A stretch of 64,000 bases of DNA from an uncultured Trichormus sp. (GCA_936914905.1 CAKZGI010000286.1:1-64000), one strand, 5' to 3'; positions 1-12,164 are shown, numbered from the stretch's first letter. A program made the numbers and translations. Notes: generated by a model not told the origin, from the sequence alone.

Positions 1-527
1 AAGGATACCAAAATGGAGAATTCCCCGTTGGTGCTGTACCAATGCCTGTCCGAAACGTAAATTATAGTGTCCATCCGTTTGAGAGTGGTGCGGAAATGCG
101 AGAGATATCATTTATGGAAATATGGACTAACGGTAGTCCGACCCCTGAAGAAGCTTTATGTAAGGCTTCTAAAAAACTCATATCCTTACTAAACCCCTTC
201 TTGCACGTGAGAGGTTCTAATATCCCCCACTTCGGTAATAATCAGAATTCTTCAGACTTAGCCAAATCATCTTTACAGCTGGATGGTGTGGGGAATTCAA
301 GAGAAATTCTTACAAATACATTCATTGATCAACTTGAATCGCCTGCTAGGGCTTTTAATTGTCTTAAACGAGCTGAAATACATACGATAAATGATTTACT
401 TAAATATAGTCGGGATGATTTGCTTAAACTAAAGAGTTCTGGAAAAAAATCCGTAGATCAAGTATCAAAAGCTTCATGGGAACGTTTTGCTGCAGAATTA
501 CCCGGTAGCGAGATGTGCATAGATTAG
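1..527 (+). CDS. rpoA: RNA polymerase alpha subunit, 3' part (partial)
   Basis: This is the C-terminal part of the alpha subunit of the plastid-encoded RNA polymerase; the gene starts before the window. The frame is open from base 3 to the TAG at 525-527. The end of the N-terminal domain is visible (residues like EIWTNGSPTPEEAL). It is followed by the alpha C-terminal domain, with the helix-hairpin-helix core ARAFNCLKRAEIHTI and LLKLKSSGKKSVDQV, which in bacteria contacts promoter DNA. The gene converges on petD, the normal plastid arrangement where the ribosomal-protein operon meets the psbB operon. The identification is firm; only the 5' part is missing. Confidence 0.96.
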   Translation, partial: GYQNGEFPVGAVPMPVRNVNYSVHPFESGAEMREISFMEIWTNGSPTPEEALCKASKKLISLLNPFLHVRGSNIPHFGNNQNSSDLAKSSLQLDGVGNSREILTNTFIDQLESPARAFNCLKRAEIHTINDLLKYSRDDLLKLKSSGKKSVDQVSKASWERFAAELPGSEMCID

Positions 528-829
528 GAATAAGCGGTATTTTATCAGAATGGTACTACTTAGCCCATCTCTTGACCAATGGGGCTATTTATTAATAACA
601 AAAGCGAATAATTAGAAAATTTCTGGTAAAGGGAATGCGGACAAAAAGCAGCTATACGGCTTTGGTTATATAGTTAGTTGTCAAATAATAAATAGAAAAA
701 ATAATAGAATCATTTCGATAATTTTTTTTTTTTATAGCTCATCCAAAAAGGAACGAGTCTAGGGAGATATTGTTTTGTAACAATAATTCCCTAGAATCTA
801 TATGTGCATATCAATGAACTAATAAGGTT
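528..829. other. rpoA-petD convergent spacer
   Basis: About 300 bases between the two converging stop codons. AT-rich, with a T run near 722-734. The stretch 757-796 has a short inverted repeat (ctagggagatattg / caataattccctag) that could fold as a 3'-end hairpin for either transcript. No gene is seen. Confidence 0.5.
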
Positions 830-2035
<1,206 letters not shown>

Positions 2036-2234
2036 AATCCAATAATTTTCCTTCAACGCTTCAATAAATTTATCCCTATAGTCTAAGACAGGAATTCAAT
2101 TCGCTAGATAACCGTTCACCTATTTCAGTGATAAGCATCAGCGGCAATGGAATAGCAACCTCGTAAACAATTAGATTTTAAGATCAGTCCTTTGATTACC
2201 CAGGAATCAATTGATTTTGTCTGTAAGTGTTAAA

Positions 2235-3730
2235 TCATAGAGGACCTGAAATGCCTTGTTTGCGGATCATCAGGAAATGCGTTGGCATAGAAACGGCAGT
2301 AAGTAGCGGCAATACGAAGGTATGCAAACTATAAAAACGAGTCAGTGTAGATTGCCCTACACTTACACTTCCTCGTGATGATTCTACTAATGAAGATCCT
2401 ATTAGAGGAATAGCTTCGGGTACACCAGTTACTATTTTAACTGCCCAATAACCAATCTGATCCCAAGGCGAAGAATACCCAGTCACACCAAAAGATACGG
2501 TTAGTACAGCCAGAATAACGCCGGTAACCCAAGTCAACTCGCGAGGTTTTTTAAATCCTCCTGTGAGATATACACGAGATACATGTGGAATCATCATTGG
2601 AACCATCATACTTGCTGACCATCGATGGACAGATCGAATCAGCCATCCAAAATTGACTTCAGTCATTATATATTGAACCGAAGAAAAAGCTTCTGTAACG
2701 GTCGGACGATAGTAAGAAGTCGTGGCAAAACCGGTGGCTACCTGAACCAAAAAGCGAGTCAACGTAATTCCCCCCAAACAATAGAATATATTCACGTGAG
2801 GAGGAACATATTTACTAGTAATATCATCAGCAATTGCCTGAATTTCGAGGCGTTCTTCAAACCAATCGTATACCTTATCGAGGTGGGTAAGCTTTTCCAA
2901 CTCCCCCTCTATAAACCGTACGTGAGGTTTTGCTCTCACACAGCTTAAACAAATATATCTGAGTAATCGTCCATTCTGTTAATAGGCACTTGATATGAAG
3001 ATAAAATAGGATAATACTTTATACTTTTTTATTTCTTAAATGCTTTTAAGATAAAAGAAATGGACACGTTATGATTGCATCGTAAACCTCAGAAACATGT
3101 TTTGCCTCAATCCCGCGTTAGCTTTTTTTGTTCATTCACGCGAGGAATGAATATGACTAGCATCTCGGAAAAACTCTTTCTCTTATCGTTCGGTCTATCC
3201 TTAATGAATCAGGATAAATCAATGGATAGATTTTTTTTCTCGTTCCAATCTGATTATCGGAGCATCTACGAACCTTGGATCTCTACTATACTCCGGTAAA
3301 TCCTTCTCTTGAAAAGTGAAAAAACTTGATGGGCAAGAATTCTCCGACCATCATGCAAATATGTGAAACAACAGATAATTCGCATAATTATGATCGTTTT
3401 ACCCCACTCCCTTTTATTCTCAATTGAAAGATAGTTAACTTCTTTGCAGTTGCTTGATCGAGCGTCGAAGTAACATACTTGTCGTCGAGTAACCGTTTTT
3501 GTCACGAAGTTTGAATGGTAGATTGGTGCGGATTAATCGTAGTTCGAACCCTACCAAGCAAATTATAGTTTCTTGCGCTCTGGGTGCTAATAACCAAACC
3601 ACTACCCAGCAAGATAGCTAATTTTTTGTTGAAGAAAAAGAAATATCTATATAGATAGATATTTCTTTTTCTTCAACAAAAGATCATTTATTCATTGAAC
3701 CAGACTGGTGGCAGCGAGTCACACACCCAT
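2235..3730 (-). CDS. petB: Cytochrome b6 (split gene)
   Basis: Cytochrome b6, the haem-binding core of the b6f complex, four membrane helices. Exon 1 is the 6-base microexon ATGGGT (3725-3730) and exon 2 is 2235-2876, together 215 residues, the standard length. Exon 2 opens [18 protein letters not shown] and ends RKQGISGPL. The genomic reading departs from the conserved protein at many single C-to-U-repairable sites, such as [11 protein letters not shown] where MMVLMMILHVF is usual, and TAVSMPTHF where TAVFMLMHF is usual. Codon 2 is GGT (Gly) where Ser is common. The gene lies between psbH and petD in the psbB operon. Confidence 0.96.
2877..3724 (-). other. Group II intron of petB, with a long perfect hairpin
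   Basis: 848-nt group II intron starting GTGTGAC and ending AT. Domain V is near 2901-2944. About 43 nt inside the 5' splice site lies a 27-bp perfect inverted repeat with a 4-nt loop (3624-3681), an unusually long and regular stem for domain I. Confidence 0.9.
3624..3681. repeat. Perfect 27-bp hairpin in the petB intron
   Basis: The arms are 3624-3650 and 3655-3681 with loop ATAG. The arm sequence contains GTTGAAGAAAAAG and its exact complement. It sits close to the 5' end of the petB intron, so it is transcribed. Confidence 0.95.
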
Positions 3731-3858
3731 ATCAAAATATTTCAGAGGATAATTCGCGCAATTTAACTACCTTTTTGACTCCTCCGAACTCTTCTTCGTC
3801 CAGGAACCCCCGGCTATTCCAGCGGTGGGTTCCAATGCACTAACCCACCCCTTCTCTC

Positions 3859-4083
3859 CTACCAACTAATCGGAATCCCATCCAAAAGAACAGATGAATT
3901 GTAAATTTCCAAAATGATAACTAAGAATACAGCAAATAAGGCCATGAATAACCCCATTAAAGGGGTAGTTCCCCAACCAGGGGCCACTTTCCCATATTCT
4001 GAGTTAAGTGGCTTCAAAATCACTCCTAAGAGACTAACCCGGGGTTTACCCTTGGGGGTATCATCAACAAATTTTGTAGCCAT
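3859..4083 (-). CDS. psbH: Photosystem II phosphoprotein PsbH
   Basis: Small single-helix subunit of photosystem II, 74 residues, the family's usual length. The N-terminus [13 protein letters not shown] is followed by the stromal region and a membrane helix ([20 protein letters not shown]), ending in LLDGIPISW. The frame is complete from ATG. It lies between petB and psbT in the psbB operon; psbN is on the opposite strand just beyond it. Confidence 0.98.
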   Translation of the reverse strand: MATKFVDDTPKGKPRVSLLGVILKPLNSEYGKVAPGWGTTPLMGLFMALFAVFLVIILEIYNSSVLLDGIPISW

Positions 4084-4167
4084 AGAGCTTATTCAATCGA
4101 TTGAATTTTACTGACTTTGTGTACTATTATACCTCATGGGAATTAATATTTCTTAGGTTACACAGCA

Positions 4168-4299
4168 ACGGAAACTGCAACTTCGGTCGCTATCTCTACA
4201 TCTTGTTCACTTGTCAGCTTCACCGGTCACGCTTTGTATACTGCCTTCGGTCAACCCTCCGAAGATCTCAGAGACCCCTTCGAGGAACACGAAGATTAG
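4168..4299 (+). CDS. psbN: PsbN, photosystem II assembly protein (ACG start)
   Basis: A 43-residue single-helix thylakoid protein needed for photosystem II assembly and repair, encoded antisense within the psbB operon as in other plastids. There is no ATG; the frame begins ACG-GAA-ACT-GCA, matching the conserved METAT, so C-to-U editing of the start is inferred. The genomic reading [20 protein letters not shown] differs from the usual TLVAIFISCLLVSFTGYALY only at sites that C-to-U changes would restore. The end RDPFEEHED is conserved. Confidence 0.93.
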   Translation, partial: TETATSVAISTSCSLVSFTGHALYTAFGQPSEDLRDPFEEHED

Positions 4300-4438
4300 T
4301 TAGACTGAGAGACCTTCCCGGAACAACCGAGGAAGGTCTTCAACTAGTCCTACTTTTCCCTCTTGCATGAGTCCGCCGATGCGAGCGGCTAAGACAAGTA
4401 CTACCTTTTTTCCTTTTTGAGTATCTAAGTATAGATTT

Positions 4439-4711
<273 letters not shown>

Positions 4712-4731
4712 TTATAAAAAAAAATTTCAAC

Positions 4732-6258
4732 TCAAACAGCTTGTCTCTTGGTACTTGGATCCCCCAACTTCTGGAATGCTCCGAATTCGACCTGAGCATC
4801 TAGGTCGGGATCAATACCAGCAAAAACGTCTCTGAAGAGGGTTCTTGCACCGTGCCAGATATGACCAAAGAAAAAGAGTAGAGCAAATGTGGCGTGACCA
4901 AAAGTAAACCACCCTCTAGGACTACTTCTAAAAACACCATCTGATTTAAGAGTAGCGCGATCAAATTCAAAAATTTCACCCAATTGGGCGCGTCTTGCGT
5001 ATTTCTTTACTGTAGCGGGATCGCTGAAGCTAGCGCCGTCTAGTTCACCGCCGTTAAATTCTACAGTTACGCCTACTTGCTCAACACTGTATTTAGATTC
5101 CGCTCGTCTGAATGGGACATCGGCTCTTACGATGCCTTCGCCATCTACCAAGACTACTGGAAATGTTTCGAAGAAGGTAGGCATACGGCGTACGAACAAC
5201 TCATGACCCCCCTTATCTTTGAAGACGGCATGACCTAACCAACCTATAGCTATACCATCGCCATTGTCCATTGCACCTGCTCTGAATAATCCACCTTTAG
5301 CCGGGTTATTACCAATGTAATCGTAAAAAGCTAATTTTTCTGGAATTTTAGACCAAGCTTCAGATGGACTTAAATTTTCAGCCTTGCTAGAACGGATTCG
5401 TCGATCTATCTCTTGTTGAAAATATCCTTGATCCCATTGGTAACGCGTAGGACCAAACAACTCGATTGGAGTGGCGGCAGAACCGTACCACATGGTTCCA
5501 GAAACTACGAAGGCAGCGAAAAAGACAGCAGCGATACTGCTAGATAATACGGTTTCGACATTTCCCATACGAAGAGCTTTATACAATCGTTGTGGGGGAC
5601 GAACACTAAGGTGAAATAGACCAGCTAATATACCTAGGACTCCTGCGGCTATGTGGTGCGAAGCTATTCCTCCCGGAACGAATGGATCAAAACCTTCAGC
5701 TCCCCAAGCCGGATCTACGGGTTCCACCTTTCCTGTTAATCCATAGGGATCCGACACCCAAATGCCGGGACCGAATAAACCGGTTACATGAAATGCTCCA
5801 AAAGCAAAACAAAGTACTCCTGAAAGGAATAGGTGAATCCCAAAGATTTTGGGTAAATCCAAGGATGGCTTTCCTGTGCGATCATCGCGAAACAGATCTA
5901 AATCCCAGTAGACCCAGTGCCAGATAGCTGCCAAAAAAAGTAAACCAGATAATACGATGTGCGCCGCGGCTACACCTTCGTAGCTCCAGATACCTGCATC
6001 GCTTACGGTATCTCCGGTAATACTCCAGCCTCCCCACGATTTTGTTATTCCAATACGAGTCATAAATGGAATAACAAACATACCCTGCCTCCACATAGGA
6101 TCAAGAACAGGGTCAGATGGATCGAAAACAGCTAGTTCATAAAGAGCCATCGAACCCGCCCAGCCAGAAACCAAAGCAGTATGCATCAGATGTACAGAAA
6201 TCAGACGACCAGGATCGTTTAGTACGACAGTATGAACGCGGTACCAAGGCAAACCCGT
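4732..6258 (-). CDS. psbB: Photosystem II CP47 antenna protein (ACG start)
   Basis: CP47, the inner chlorophyll-binding antenna of photosystem II, six membrane helices and a large lumenal loop. With the start at ACG (6256-6258) the protein is 508 residues, the exact family length, beginning (M)[16 protein letters not shown]. The first ATG-like alternative would lose conserved N-terminal residues, so an edited ACG start is preferred. Histidine-rich helices such as [19 protein letters not shown] are intact and no internal stop occurs. It heads the psbB operon and is divergent from clpP. Confidence 0.97.
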   Translation of the reverse strand, partial: TGLPWYRVHTVVLNDPGRLISVHLMHTALVSGWAGSMALYELAVFDPSDPVLDPMWRQGMFVIPFMTRIGITKSWGGWSITGDTVSDAGIWSYEGVAAAHIVLSGLLFLAAIWHWVYWDLDLFRDDRTGKPSLDLPKIFGIHLFLSGVLCFAFGAFHVTGLFGPGIWVSDPYGLTGKVEPVDPAWGAEGFDPFVPGGIASHHIAAGVLGILAGLFHLSVRPPQRLYKALRMGNVETVLSSSIAAVFFAAFVVSGTMWYGSAATPIELFGPTRYQWDQGYFQQEIDRRIRSSKAENLSPSEAWSKIPEKLAFYDYIGNNPAKGGLFRAGAMDNGDGIAIGWLGHAVFKDKGGHELFVRRMPTFFETFPVVLVDGEGIVRADVPFRRAESKYSVEQVGVTVEFNGGELDGASFSDPATVKKYARRAQLGEIFEFDRATLKSDGVFRSSPRGWFTFGHATFALLFFFGHIWHGARTLFRDVFAGIDPDLDAQVEFGAFQKLGDPSTKRQAV

Positions 6259-6759
6259 GAAAAACCCCTTTCTTTATTATTGGAAATAAAAGCTATATGA
6301 CTTTCTCGCGATGATATCGGCTTGCGCTACGAAGAAGCAAAAATTCAAACTTTGTTTGTATAAAATAGAGAACTGAATTGATTTTTGGTTGGAGTGATAT
6401 TGGTCTTAAATAACAAATATCGTTCTTCGTTTGCTTGTAGGCACCCGTATCCATCCCCTCCTTACATCACCAATTCGAGCGAACAAGGGAGAGGCCAAAA
6501 ATTATCCTCACAGGAATGAGAAAGACATGGATATTCTAGCATCTACATTCTTTATATAACAACGTAGAGATTGGTCCCATCCAAAAAATTAAAGCTCCTT
6601 ATACAGAAAATCCATGGTGTTTAGACTTACCACAAAGCCTCCATTAAATTTGTTATAATATTATACGAGCTTTTGCTAGCTTCGGTTTATACGTTCCCGA
6701 TTCAGTAAGTGGGATTGAAAACAGTAAGAGAAAGAATACAAATAATTTTTAATTTCTAC
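6259..6759. promoter_or_regulatory. psbB-clpP divergent intergenic region
   Basis: 501 bases between two divergently transcribed starts, so promoters and 5' UTRs for both the psbB operon (minus) and clpP (plus) must lie here. I cannot assign individual promoter boxes with confidence. No gene is seen. Confidence 0.6.
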
Positions 6760-8687
6760 ATGCCAATCGGTGTTCCAAAAGTGCCCTTTCGTCTACCTGG
6801 GGAGGAGGATGCTGTTTGGGTTGACGTATAGTACGACTTGTCAAGTGCGTTGAGCCATATGGACTTACTTTCCATGAGCCTTCACCCGATCCATATTAGC
6901 GATCTCACTTACAATATACTGAGTTTTCAGTTGTTAAACCCGTGATGTTTACAAGATATTTACCCATTATTGGAATCCATGGCTAGTTAGAATAAACAGG
7001 TTATTCAGGCTCCGGTAACTGAGTCCTAAGCGTGGTCGTAGTAGAAGCAGCTACTGAATGGGAGATAAGATGAGCAAGATTCCAGAAAAGTCTATCACTT
7101 CTTAATCACTTCTTAATGCATTAGTTGTGGGAATAGGAAGAAGAGGGGAAGTAAAACTATTCGTTCCATACGTACGAGTGACGGTAGGACCCCCCCCGAA
7201 GTAGAAAATGAACCCAAAGATTCTTGAAAGAGCTCAACCATGAACAGGAAGACACTGGTACGAAGGGGGTTGAATGCTGGGCAAGTCCATCCCTACGACA
7301 GGCCGGTTACGGGGTGGTTCAAGATGTTTGATGGATAAGACAGACAAATCTGAACCGGAATTGAATAAATAGTAGGCATCTTGCATAGCGAGCGTTGTAA
7401 AAAAGAAACGCTAGTGTTCTCCTTTATGAGAAAACAAAAAATTTTAAAGTTTTTTCTTCTTTTATGATACCTCCATAACTATGATGCCTTCATAACGTAC
7501 AAACTACCAGAGCCGTATGCTTCTAGCGACGCTCGTACGGTTCCAGAGGGGGGTGAAGGTGCATGACACGTAAACCTATCCTGATCAACCGGCTTCATCG
7601 GGAAAGACTTCTTTTCTTGGGTCAACAGGTAGATGATGAAATTGCTAATCAACTTATCGGTATCATGATGTACCTGAATGGAGAAGACGAAGCCAAAGAT
7701 ATTTATTTGTATGTGAATTCTCCCGGCGGAGCAGTCTTAGCCGGGATGTCTGTTTATGATGCTACGCAATTCGTGGTACCGGACGTGCATACCATTTGTA
7801 TGGGACTAGCAGCTTCGATGGGATCTTCCATTTTAGCTGGAGGAGAAATTACCAGACGTATAGCACTACCTCACGCTTGGCGCCAACGATTTTTATGATA
7901 TAGAAAGCTGTGCCTTCGCCTGGTTAGGTAACAATAGCATGGCATCGGATACTTGGTGATTCTTTTTGTTCTTTCGGACACATATCCGAGAGTGAAGTAG
8001 TAAAACGCCGAGATAGTAACACGAATCAAAGAAACCTCTCTTTATTTTTGATAGATTCGACGGGGGATCTATCTATTTATTAGCGTCATAAACTCAATAA
8101 TTTGTGGATTCTTCGTAGTTTTAGAGGATGATACTTCTTTTTCCTCGATATTAGAAAGAGATTGATTCTATTGCCCATCGGGGATAGACATAAAAAACTT
8201 TGGGATTGCTCAAACCACGAAGCAACGGAACCATCGTAGTATTTTAGAAGGATGGTACTCTTTTATTTCTTAAAGTATTGCGTAAGAGGGATTTTTTAAC
8301 AAGGCAGGAGAATTTTTTTTCTTGCGTGGAGAGGCTGACGCTTCTAACTATCCCACAGGCTGGCTACTTGGCGTTTTACCCCAACCAACGCATAGCCGTA
8401 TGCATAGATAGTTGCCCGTACGGCTAGTCCTGGGTTATATTACAATCAGGGTAATGATTCACCAACCTGCTAGTTCATATTATGACGGACAAGCAGGAGA
8501 GTGTGTTATGGAAGCAGAAGAAGTTTCGAAACTCCGTGATTGCATAACCAGGGTTTATGCACAACGAACAGGTAAACCTCTATGGATGATTTCTGAAGAC
8601 ATGGAAAGAGACGTTTTTCTGTCAGCGGAAGAAGCCCAGGATTATGGTATCGTGGATTTCATCGCATCAGACAATACTCCGAATTGA
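6760..8687 (+). CDS. clpP: ATP-dependent Clp protease proteolytic subunit (two introns)
   Basis: The plastid ClpP serine protease, a stromal Clp core subunit. Exons are 6760-6830 (71 nt), 7586-7877 (292 nt) and 8448-8687 (240 nt), giving 200 residues. Exon 1 reads [17 protein letters not shown]. The nucleophile Ser lies in GLAASMGSS and the catalytic His in VMIHQPA at the start of exon 3. Both introns are present, as in most land plants. The exon 2/intron 2 boundary was placed to keep the 292-nt exon length and the frame ALPHA-RVMIHQP. The first intron starts GTACG rather than GTGCG. Confidence 0.95.
6831..7585 (+). other. Group II intron 1 of clpP
   Basis: 755 nt. The 5' end reads GTACGACTTG (consensus GTGYG) and the 3' end GAT. 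The domain V hairpin is at about 7510-7546 (GAGCCGTATGC ... GTACGGTTC). No intron-encoded frame is seen. Confidence 0.88.
7878..8447 (+). other. Group II intron 2 of clpP
   Basis: 570 nt. The domain V-like hairpin TAGCCGTATGC ... CCGTACGGCTA is at about 8393-8427. The 5' boundary (TGGCGCC) does not match GTGYG, so the exact junction is uncertain by a few bases. Confidence 0.8.
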
Positions 8688-9075
8688 TAATTCAGTAAAT
8701 AATCTTGTGTGTGTGTTTTTTTTTTTCTTATTTTATATGATTCTTTCGGCATCGATATGCAGAAAAGAGGAATTATCTGATTCTTTCTTGTGCAACAAAA
8801 AACTTTCAAACACCCAAATAAAAGTAGAAAAACTTTTATCTATATCTGTGATTTGAGGTTGAACCAAAGACTAAATCTAGTTGAAGTAGTAAAAAAAATC
8901 CTTTGTCTTTTCATACTCTTTTATCTAGGTAATTGTTCTATTGAACCTCCAGGGGCCTCGGACCGTGCCTCCCGTTAAAATAATATATCGAAACCTAAAA
9001 ATAAAAGATATTGAGATCTTGCATGCACATGGTTAAGAATATTCTAAACCAAACAGATTCTCTGCTTCTTTGAAC
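8688..9075. other. clpP-rps12 spacer
   Basis: 388 bases, AT-rich, with a T run near 8718-8727. No gene or tRNA is seen. Confidence 0.5.
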
Positions 9076-9189
9076 GTGCCAACAAATCAGCAACTTATTA
9101 GAAAAGCTAGACAAAGACTGGGCGGTGGAACCAAATCCCCAGCCCTTCGGGGATGCCCCCAACGGCGGGGAGTATGTACCAGGGTGTAT
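9076..9189 (+). CDS. rps12: Ribosomal protein S12, 5' exon (trans-spliced), GTG start
   Basis: First 38 codons of ribosomal protein S12 of the small plastid subunit (decoding centre). The exon is 114 nt, the conserved size, and contains [18 protein letters not shown]. It is followed at once by GTGTGACTCG, the 5' part of a group II intron. The remaining exons normally lie in the inverted repeat, outside this window, and are joined by trans-splicing. The codon in the start position is GTG (9076-9078), followed by CCA ACA; neither ATG nor in-frame ACG is available immediately upstream. Confidence 0.93.
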
Positions 9190-10145
9190 GTGTGACTCGT
9201 TCGGACTGAAAACCAAGCAAAAAAATTTTGGTATTGTATAATATATATATATATATATATATTTTTTTTTTAAGCATGGTCTAAATTTATTGTCCATCCG
9301 TTTCGAAGAGGAATGGAAATTCACGGTTGCGGTCGGTGAAACTCCGACCATCTCGATTTGGGATGGTGACAAGATAAAACATCGATGATGTTAAATAGAA
9401 TCATTAAGCGATGTTAGCAAAATAGTATCAATATTGATACCTTCATCAATTTTGTTGCAGTGGCAGTTATCCCGGGTCAAGTTTTTTGCCAACTTCCAGT
9501 TCGAAACACCGTTACTATACGAATGATTTCTTATACTGCAAAGAAAAAAGAAAAGTTATTTGCCCGGACTGTTTCAAGGGTGGAGCTACTCACTGGGGAT
9601 CATACGACCCGCTAACAGCAACCTTGTTTCTTTCATCTTGGAGGAACTTCATGCTCCGGTGTATAGGAAGGACCCAGCTGCCAGAAGTTAAACCGTGGAA
9701 ACAGTGGAATCCGTAACGTTTCCGATGTAGCATCTTGTCGGTGAGAGGTCTTGGGAACAAAAAAAAAATCCGGAGCGTTTATGGGTGGGAAGGTTGGGGT
9801 AGCAAAAGCCGCTGGAAATCTTATTTTTTGCATCAGATAAAGAGAATTCTTTGTAAAAAAAAGAAAAGAAAGTCATCCTTACAAAAAAAGTAAATATATA
9901 TTTATATACTTAACACTTGATATTCGAAAAATACATGGAGCATATCACAACACATAGTTTTATTGAATCTATTTAATTTTTTTTTTTTTTTACCAAATGT
10001 AGTTTAATCTAGATAATCGATCTGTATAAATTAGTAGTATATCTAAGAAAGGATAAATGAAGATCCTACGGGCTGGTATAGTTATTTCAAAATAAATGGA
10101 TTTTGCAAAGACTAAAATCTGATTTTTTGTGAGGTTAGGTATCTA
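9190..10145 (+). other. 5' half of the rps12 trans-splicing intron and rps12-rpl20 spacer
   Basis: The region begins with the group II 5' signal GTGTGAC after the rps12 exon, so its first few hundred bases should be the 5' intron half. It contains a TA microsatellite (about 9239-9260) and several A/T homopolymers (9760, 9852, 9977). Open frames on either strand here do not resemble known proteins and I do not call them. Confidence 0.6.
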
Positions 10146-10493
10146 ACGACCAGGGTAAAACGAGGATCCGTAGCTCGGAGGCATCGCAAAAATACTCTCG
10201 AATTTGCGGCCGGATTCCGGGGGGCTCATTCTAGACTGTTTAGGGCGGCGAATCAACAAGAGCAAAAAGCACTCGCTTCTGCCTATGCGGATAGAAGTAA
10301 TAGAAAAAGAGAAATGCGTCGTTTGTGGATTGCTCGGATCAATGCAGCAGCACGAGAGAATGGGATTACATATGGTGGGATTATTCATAATTTGTCTGAG
10401 AATCGAGTTTATTTGAACTGCAAAACACTTGCGCAGATAGCTACTCCAGATGCCTATTGCTTCTCTAGGATTGTACAGGCTGTAACGAAATGA
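10146..10493 (+). CDS. rpl20: Ribosomal protein L20 (ACG start)
   Basis: Large-subunit ribosomal protein L20, 115 residues, basic. The frame starts ACG-ACC-AGG-GTA, matching the conserved MTRVKRG, so C-to-U editing of the start codon is inferred. Conserved blocks are VARRHRKNTLEFAAGFRGAH, SRLFRAANQQ and REMRRLWIARINAAARENG. It lies downstream of rps12 on the same strand and converges on rps18. Confidence 0.95.
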   Translation, partial: TTRVKRGSVARRHRKNTLEFAAGFRGAHSRLFRAANQQEQKALASAYADRSNRKREMRRLWIARINAAARENGITYGGIIHNLSENRVYLNCKTLAQIATPDAYCFSRIVQAVTK

Positions 10494-10592
10494 GGTACGC
10501 TGACTTACTTTTTTTATAAGCCTCTCCAGATGATTTATCTCGGAGAGGCAAAAGATACATAAGAGGATTTTTTAATTCTTAGCAAAAATATT

Positions 10593-10820
10593 TTAGTTTT
10601 CGCTGTTGGAGAAAGGCGATAATGCTAAAATACGAGCTCTTTTTATGGCAACCGTCACTGAACGTTGCTGTTTAGAAGTCAATCTATTCATTCGTCTAGA
10701 TAGAATCTTTCCTTGTTCGCTAACAAATCGACGAAGTAAGCTTGTGTTTCTGTAATCGATAGTTTCGTCGGATCGAATTGATGGGGAGCGTCTGCGGGAA
10801 GATCGTTTAAATCTATTCGT
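10593..10820 (-). CDS. rps18: Ribosomal protein S18 (ACG start)
   Basis: Small-subunit ribosomal protein S18, 75 residues with the start at ACG (10818-10820), reading (M)[10 protein letters not shown], which aligns with the usual MNKSKRSFRRR. The core [23 protein letters not shown] and [21 protein letters not shown] is conserved. A TTG four codons upstream is a weaker alternative. Downstream gene of the psaJ-rpl33-rps18 cluster. Confidence 0.93.
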   Translation of the reverse strand, partial: TNRFKRSSRRRSPSIRSDETIDYRNTSLLRRFVSEQGKILSRRMNRLTSKQQRSVTVAIKRARILALSPFSNSEN

Positions 10821-10883
10821 GATACTTCGCAATTACCAATATCTAATACTATTGACTACCTATGGATCTATTATATTTTTGAT

Positions 10884-11087
10884 TTACTTTTTCAACTCTT
10901 TGTGAATAGTGTGCTTACCGCAACAAAAACAATATTTTTTTGATTCCAACCGAGTAGGTGTATTCCGACGATTTTTACGCGTAGTGTACCGAGAGACACC
11001 TGCGGGATTGTTGTAACCAGCCCTTGTCCGGACACAACTTGTACATTCCGAAGCGATAGTTACTCGTGCATCTTTACTTTTAGCCAT
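10884..11087 (-). CDS. rpl33: Ribosomal protein L33
   Basis: Large-subunit protein L33, 67 residues, complete from ATG. Reads [18 protein letters not shown], then [17 protein letters not shown] and [18 protein letters not shown]; the paired Cys residues are the zinc-binding motif found in many L33 proteins. It lies between psaJ and rps18 on the same strand. Confidence 0.97.
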   Translation of the reverse strand: MAKSKDARVTIASECTSCVRTRAGYNNPAGVSRYTTRKNRRNTPTRLESKKYCFCCGKHTIHKELKK

Positions 11088-11159
11088 AATACTGATTGGA
11101 CTTTTTGTTTTAAGTTTTTTGCTTCTTATAAAAAAAGGAAAAGATTTTTAAATTCCTGG

Positions 11160-11288
11160 TTACAGGAACGGAAAAACTAAGGCATCCGGAAAAAAACGAT
11201 TTATTTCTATTAACAAACCAGCTAACAACCCAAACCATATAGTAGCAATTACGGGGGCTGTAGAGAGATAAATCTTCACATATTGCAT
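11160..11288 (-). CDS. psaJ: Photosystem I subunit IX
   Basis: A 42-residue single-helix photosystem I subunit that helps dock PsaF. Reads [18 protein letters not shown], the helix, and [14 protein letters not shown]. Complete ATG-to-TAA frame and family length. First gene of the psaJ-rpl33-rps18 group. Confidence 0.97.
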   Translation of the reverse strand: MQYVKIYLSTAPVIATIWFGLLAGLLIEINRFFPDALVFPFL

Positions 11289-11564
11289 CAGAAAATCACC
11301 TTTTTCTTTTTTTTTCCCCCTCTTCCCTCTCCCTAAATTTGAAATTTTTTTTGCATCCTACCACTAAACAAAAAGCTCCTTATCGATCCTCTCCTCTCGG
11401 AAAGTTAGGATATTCTTTTTCAATTCGAGGATTCGGAGTTGCACTATACAAAACCGAAACTTTTTTTTTTACTCTGCCGGTGGCGAGTACATCTAAGAAT
11501 TGGTTATAATCCAATGAGACCGGCTAATTACATATCAGTAATGCCAATTACGATTAATATAAAT

Positions 11565-11638
11565 AGGGATGTAGCGCAGTTCGGTAGCGCGTTTGTTTTG
11601 GGTACAAGATGCCGCAGGTTCAAATCCCGTCATCCCTA
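11565..11638 (+). tRNA. trnP-UGG: tRNA-Pro (UGG)
   Basis: Cloverleaf with acceptor AGGGATG/CATCCCT, anticodon TGG in the loop TTTGGGT, and T-loop GGTTCAAATCC. In its normal place between psaJ and trnW. Confidence 0.96.
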
Positions 11639-11812
11639 TTTTTTTTTTTCTCGATGCGGAAAGCTTCGAGCTTCGGAGGTTTACTATAAAATTCCATTTT
11701 TCTTATAAATAGATTCCTTGTTTAAATAGAAGAATGAGGGGGAGGGTGAGCTTTTTCGTCGTCCTGTCACCCTTCCTCTCCGAAAGAAAAAAAAAGTACC
11801 AGTCAGGGAGAA

Positions 11813-11886
11813 GCGCCTTTAGTTCAGTTAGGTAGAACGCGGGTCTCCAAAACCCGATGTCGTAGGTTCGAATCCTATAGGGCGTG
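11813..11886 (+). tRNA. trnW-CCA: tRNA-Trp (CCA)
   Basis: Cloverleaf with acceptor GCGCCTT/AGGGCGT, anticodon CCA in the loop CTCCAAA, and T-arm TAGGTTCGAATCCTA. Next to trnP, as in other plastids. Confidence 0.96.
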
Positions 11887-12164
11887 TTTATGATCTCTGA
11901 ACCAACAGAGACTCGTGAGTTTTTCTATGTCTCTTAAAGTTTATAAACTATAGGAGACAAAAATAAAAAAGATTGCTGTTGTAGCCAGACATATCTATTT
12001 TCCCGGATGAAAAAACTTTTTGGAACTCACACCAAAATAGATTAATCGGGTGCTAGAAGGAAACAGAAACAGAAATGTGACAATATACTTAATAGATTTA
12101 GAGTTATTTGTATTTCTATTTCCCATTCAGAGAATTGTCCTATCAGACCTAAAATCATTAATTT

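Noticed and set aside
2625-2948. 107-codon plus-strand frame opposite petB
   Set aside because: Shadow of the petB exon and intron on the other strand; no family similarity.
8995-9372. 125-codon minus-strand frame across the rps12 exon
   Set aside because: It is antisense to the conserved rps12 5' exon, contains microsatellite-encoded Tyr-Ile repeats and resembles no known protein.
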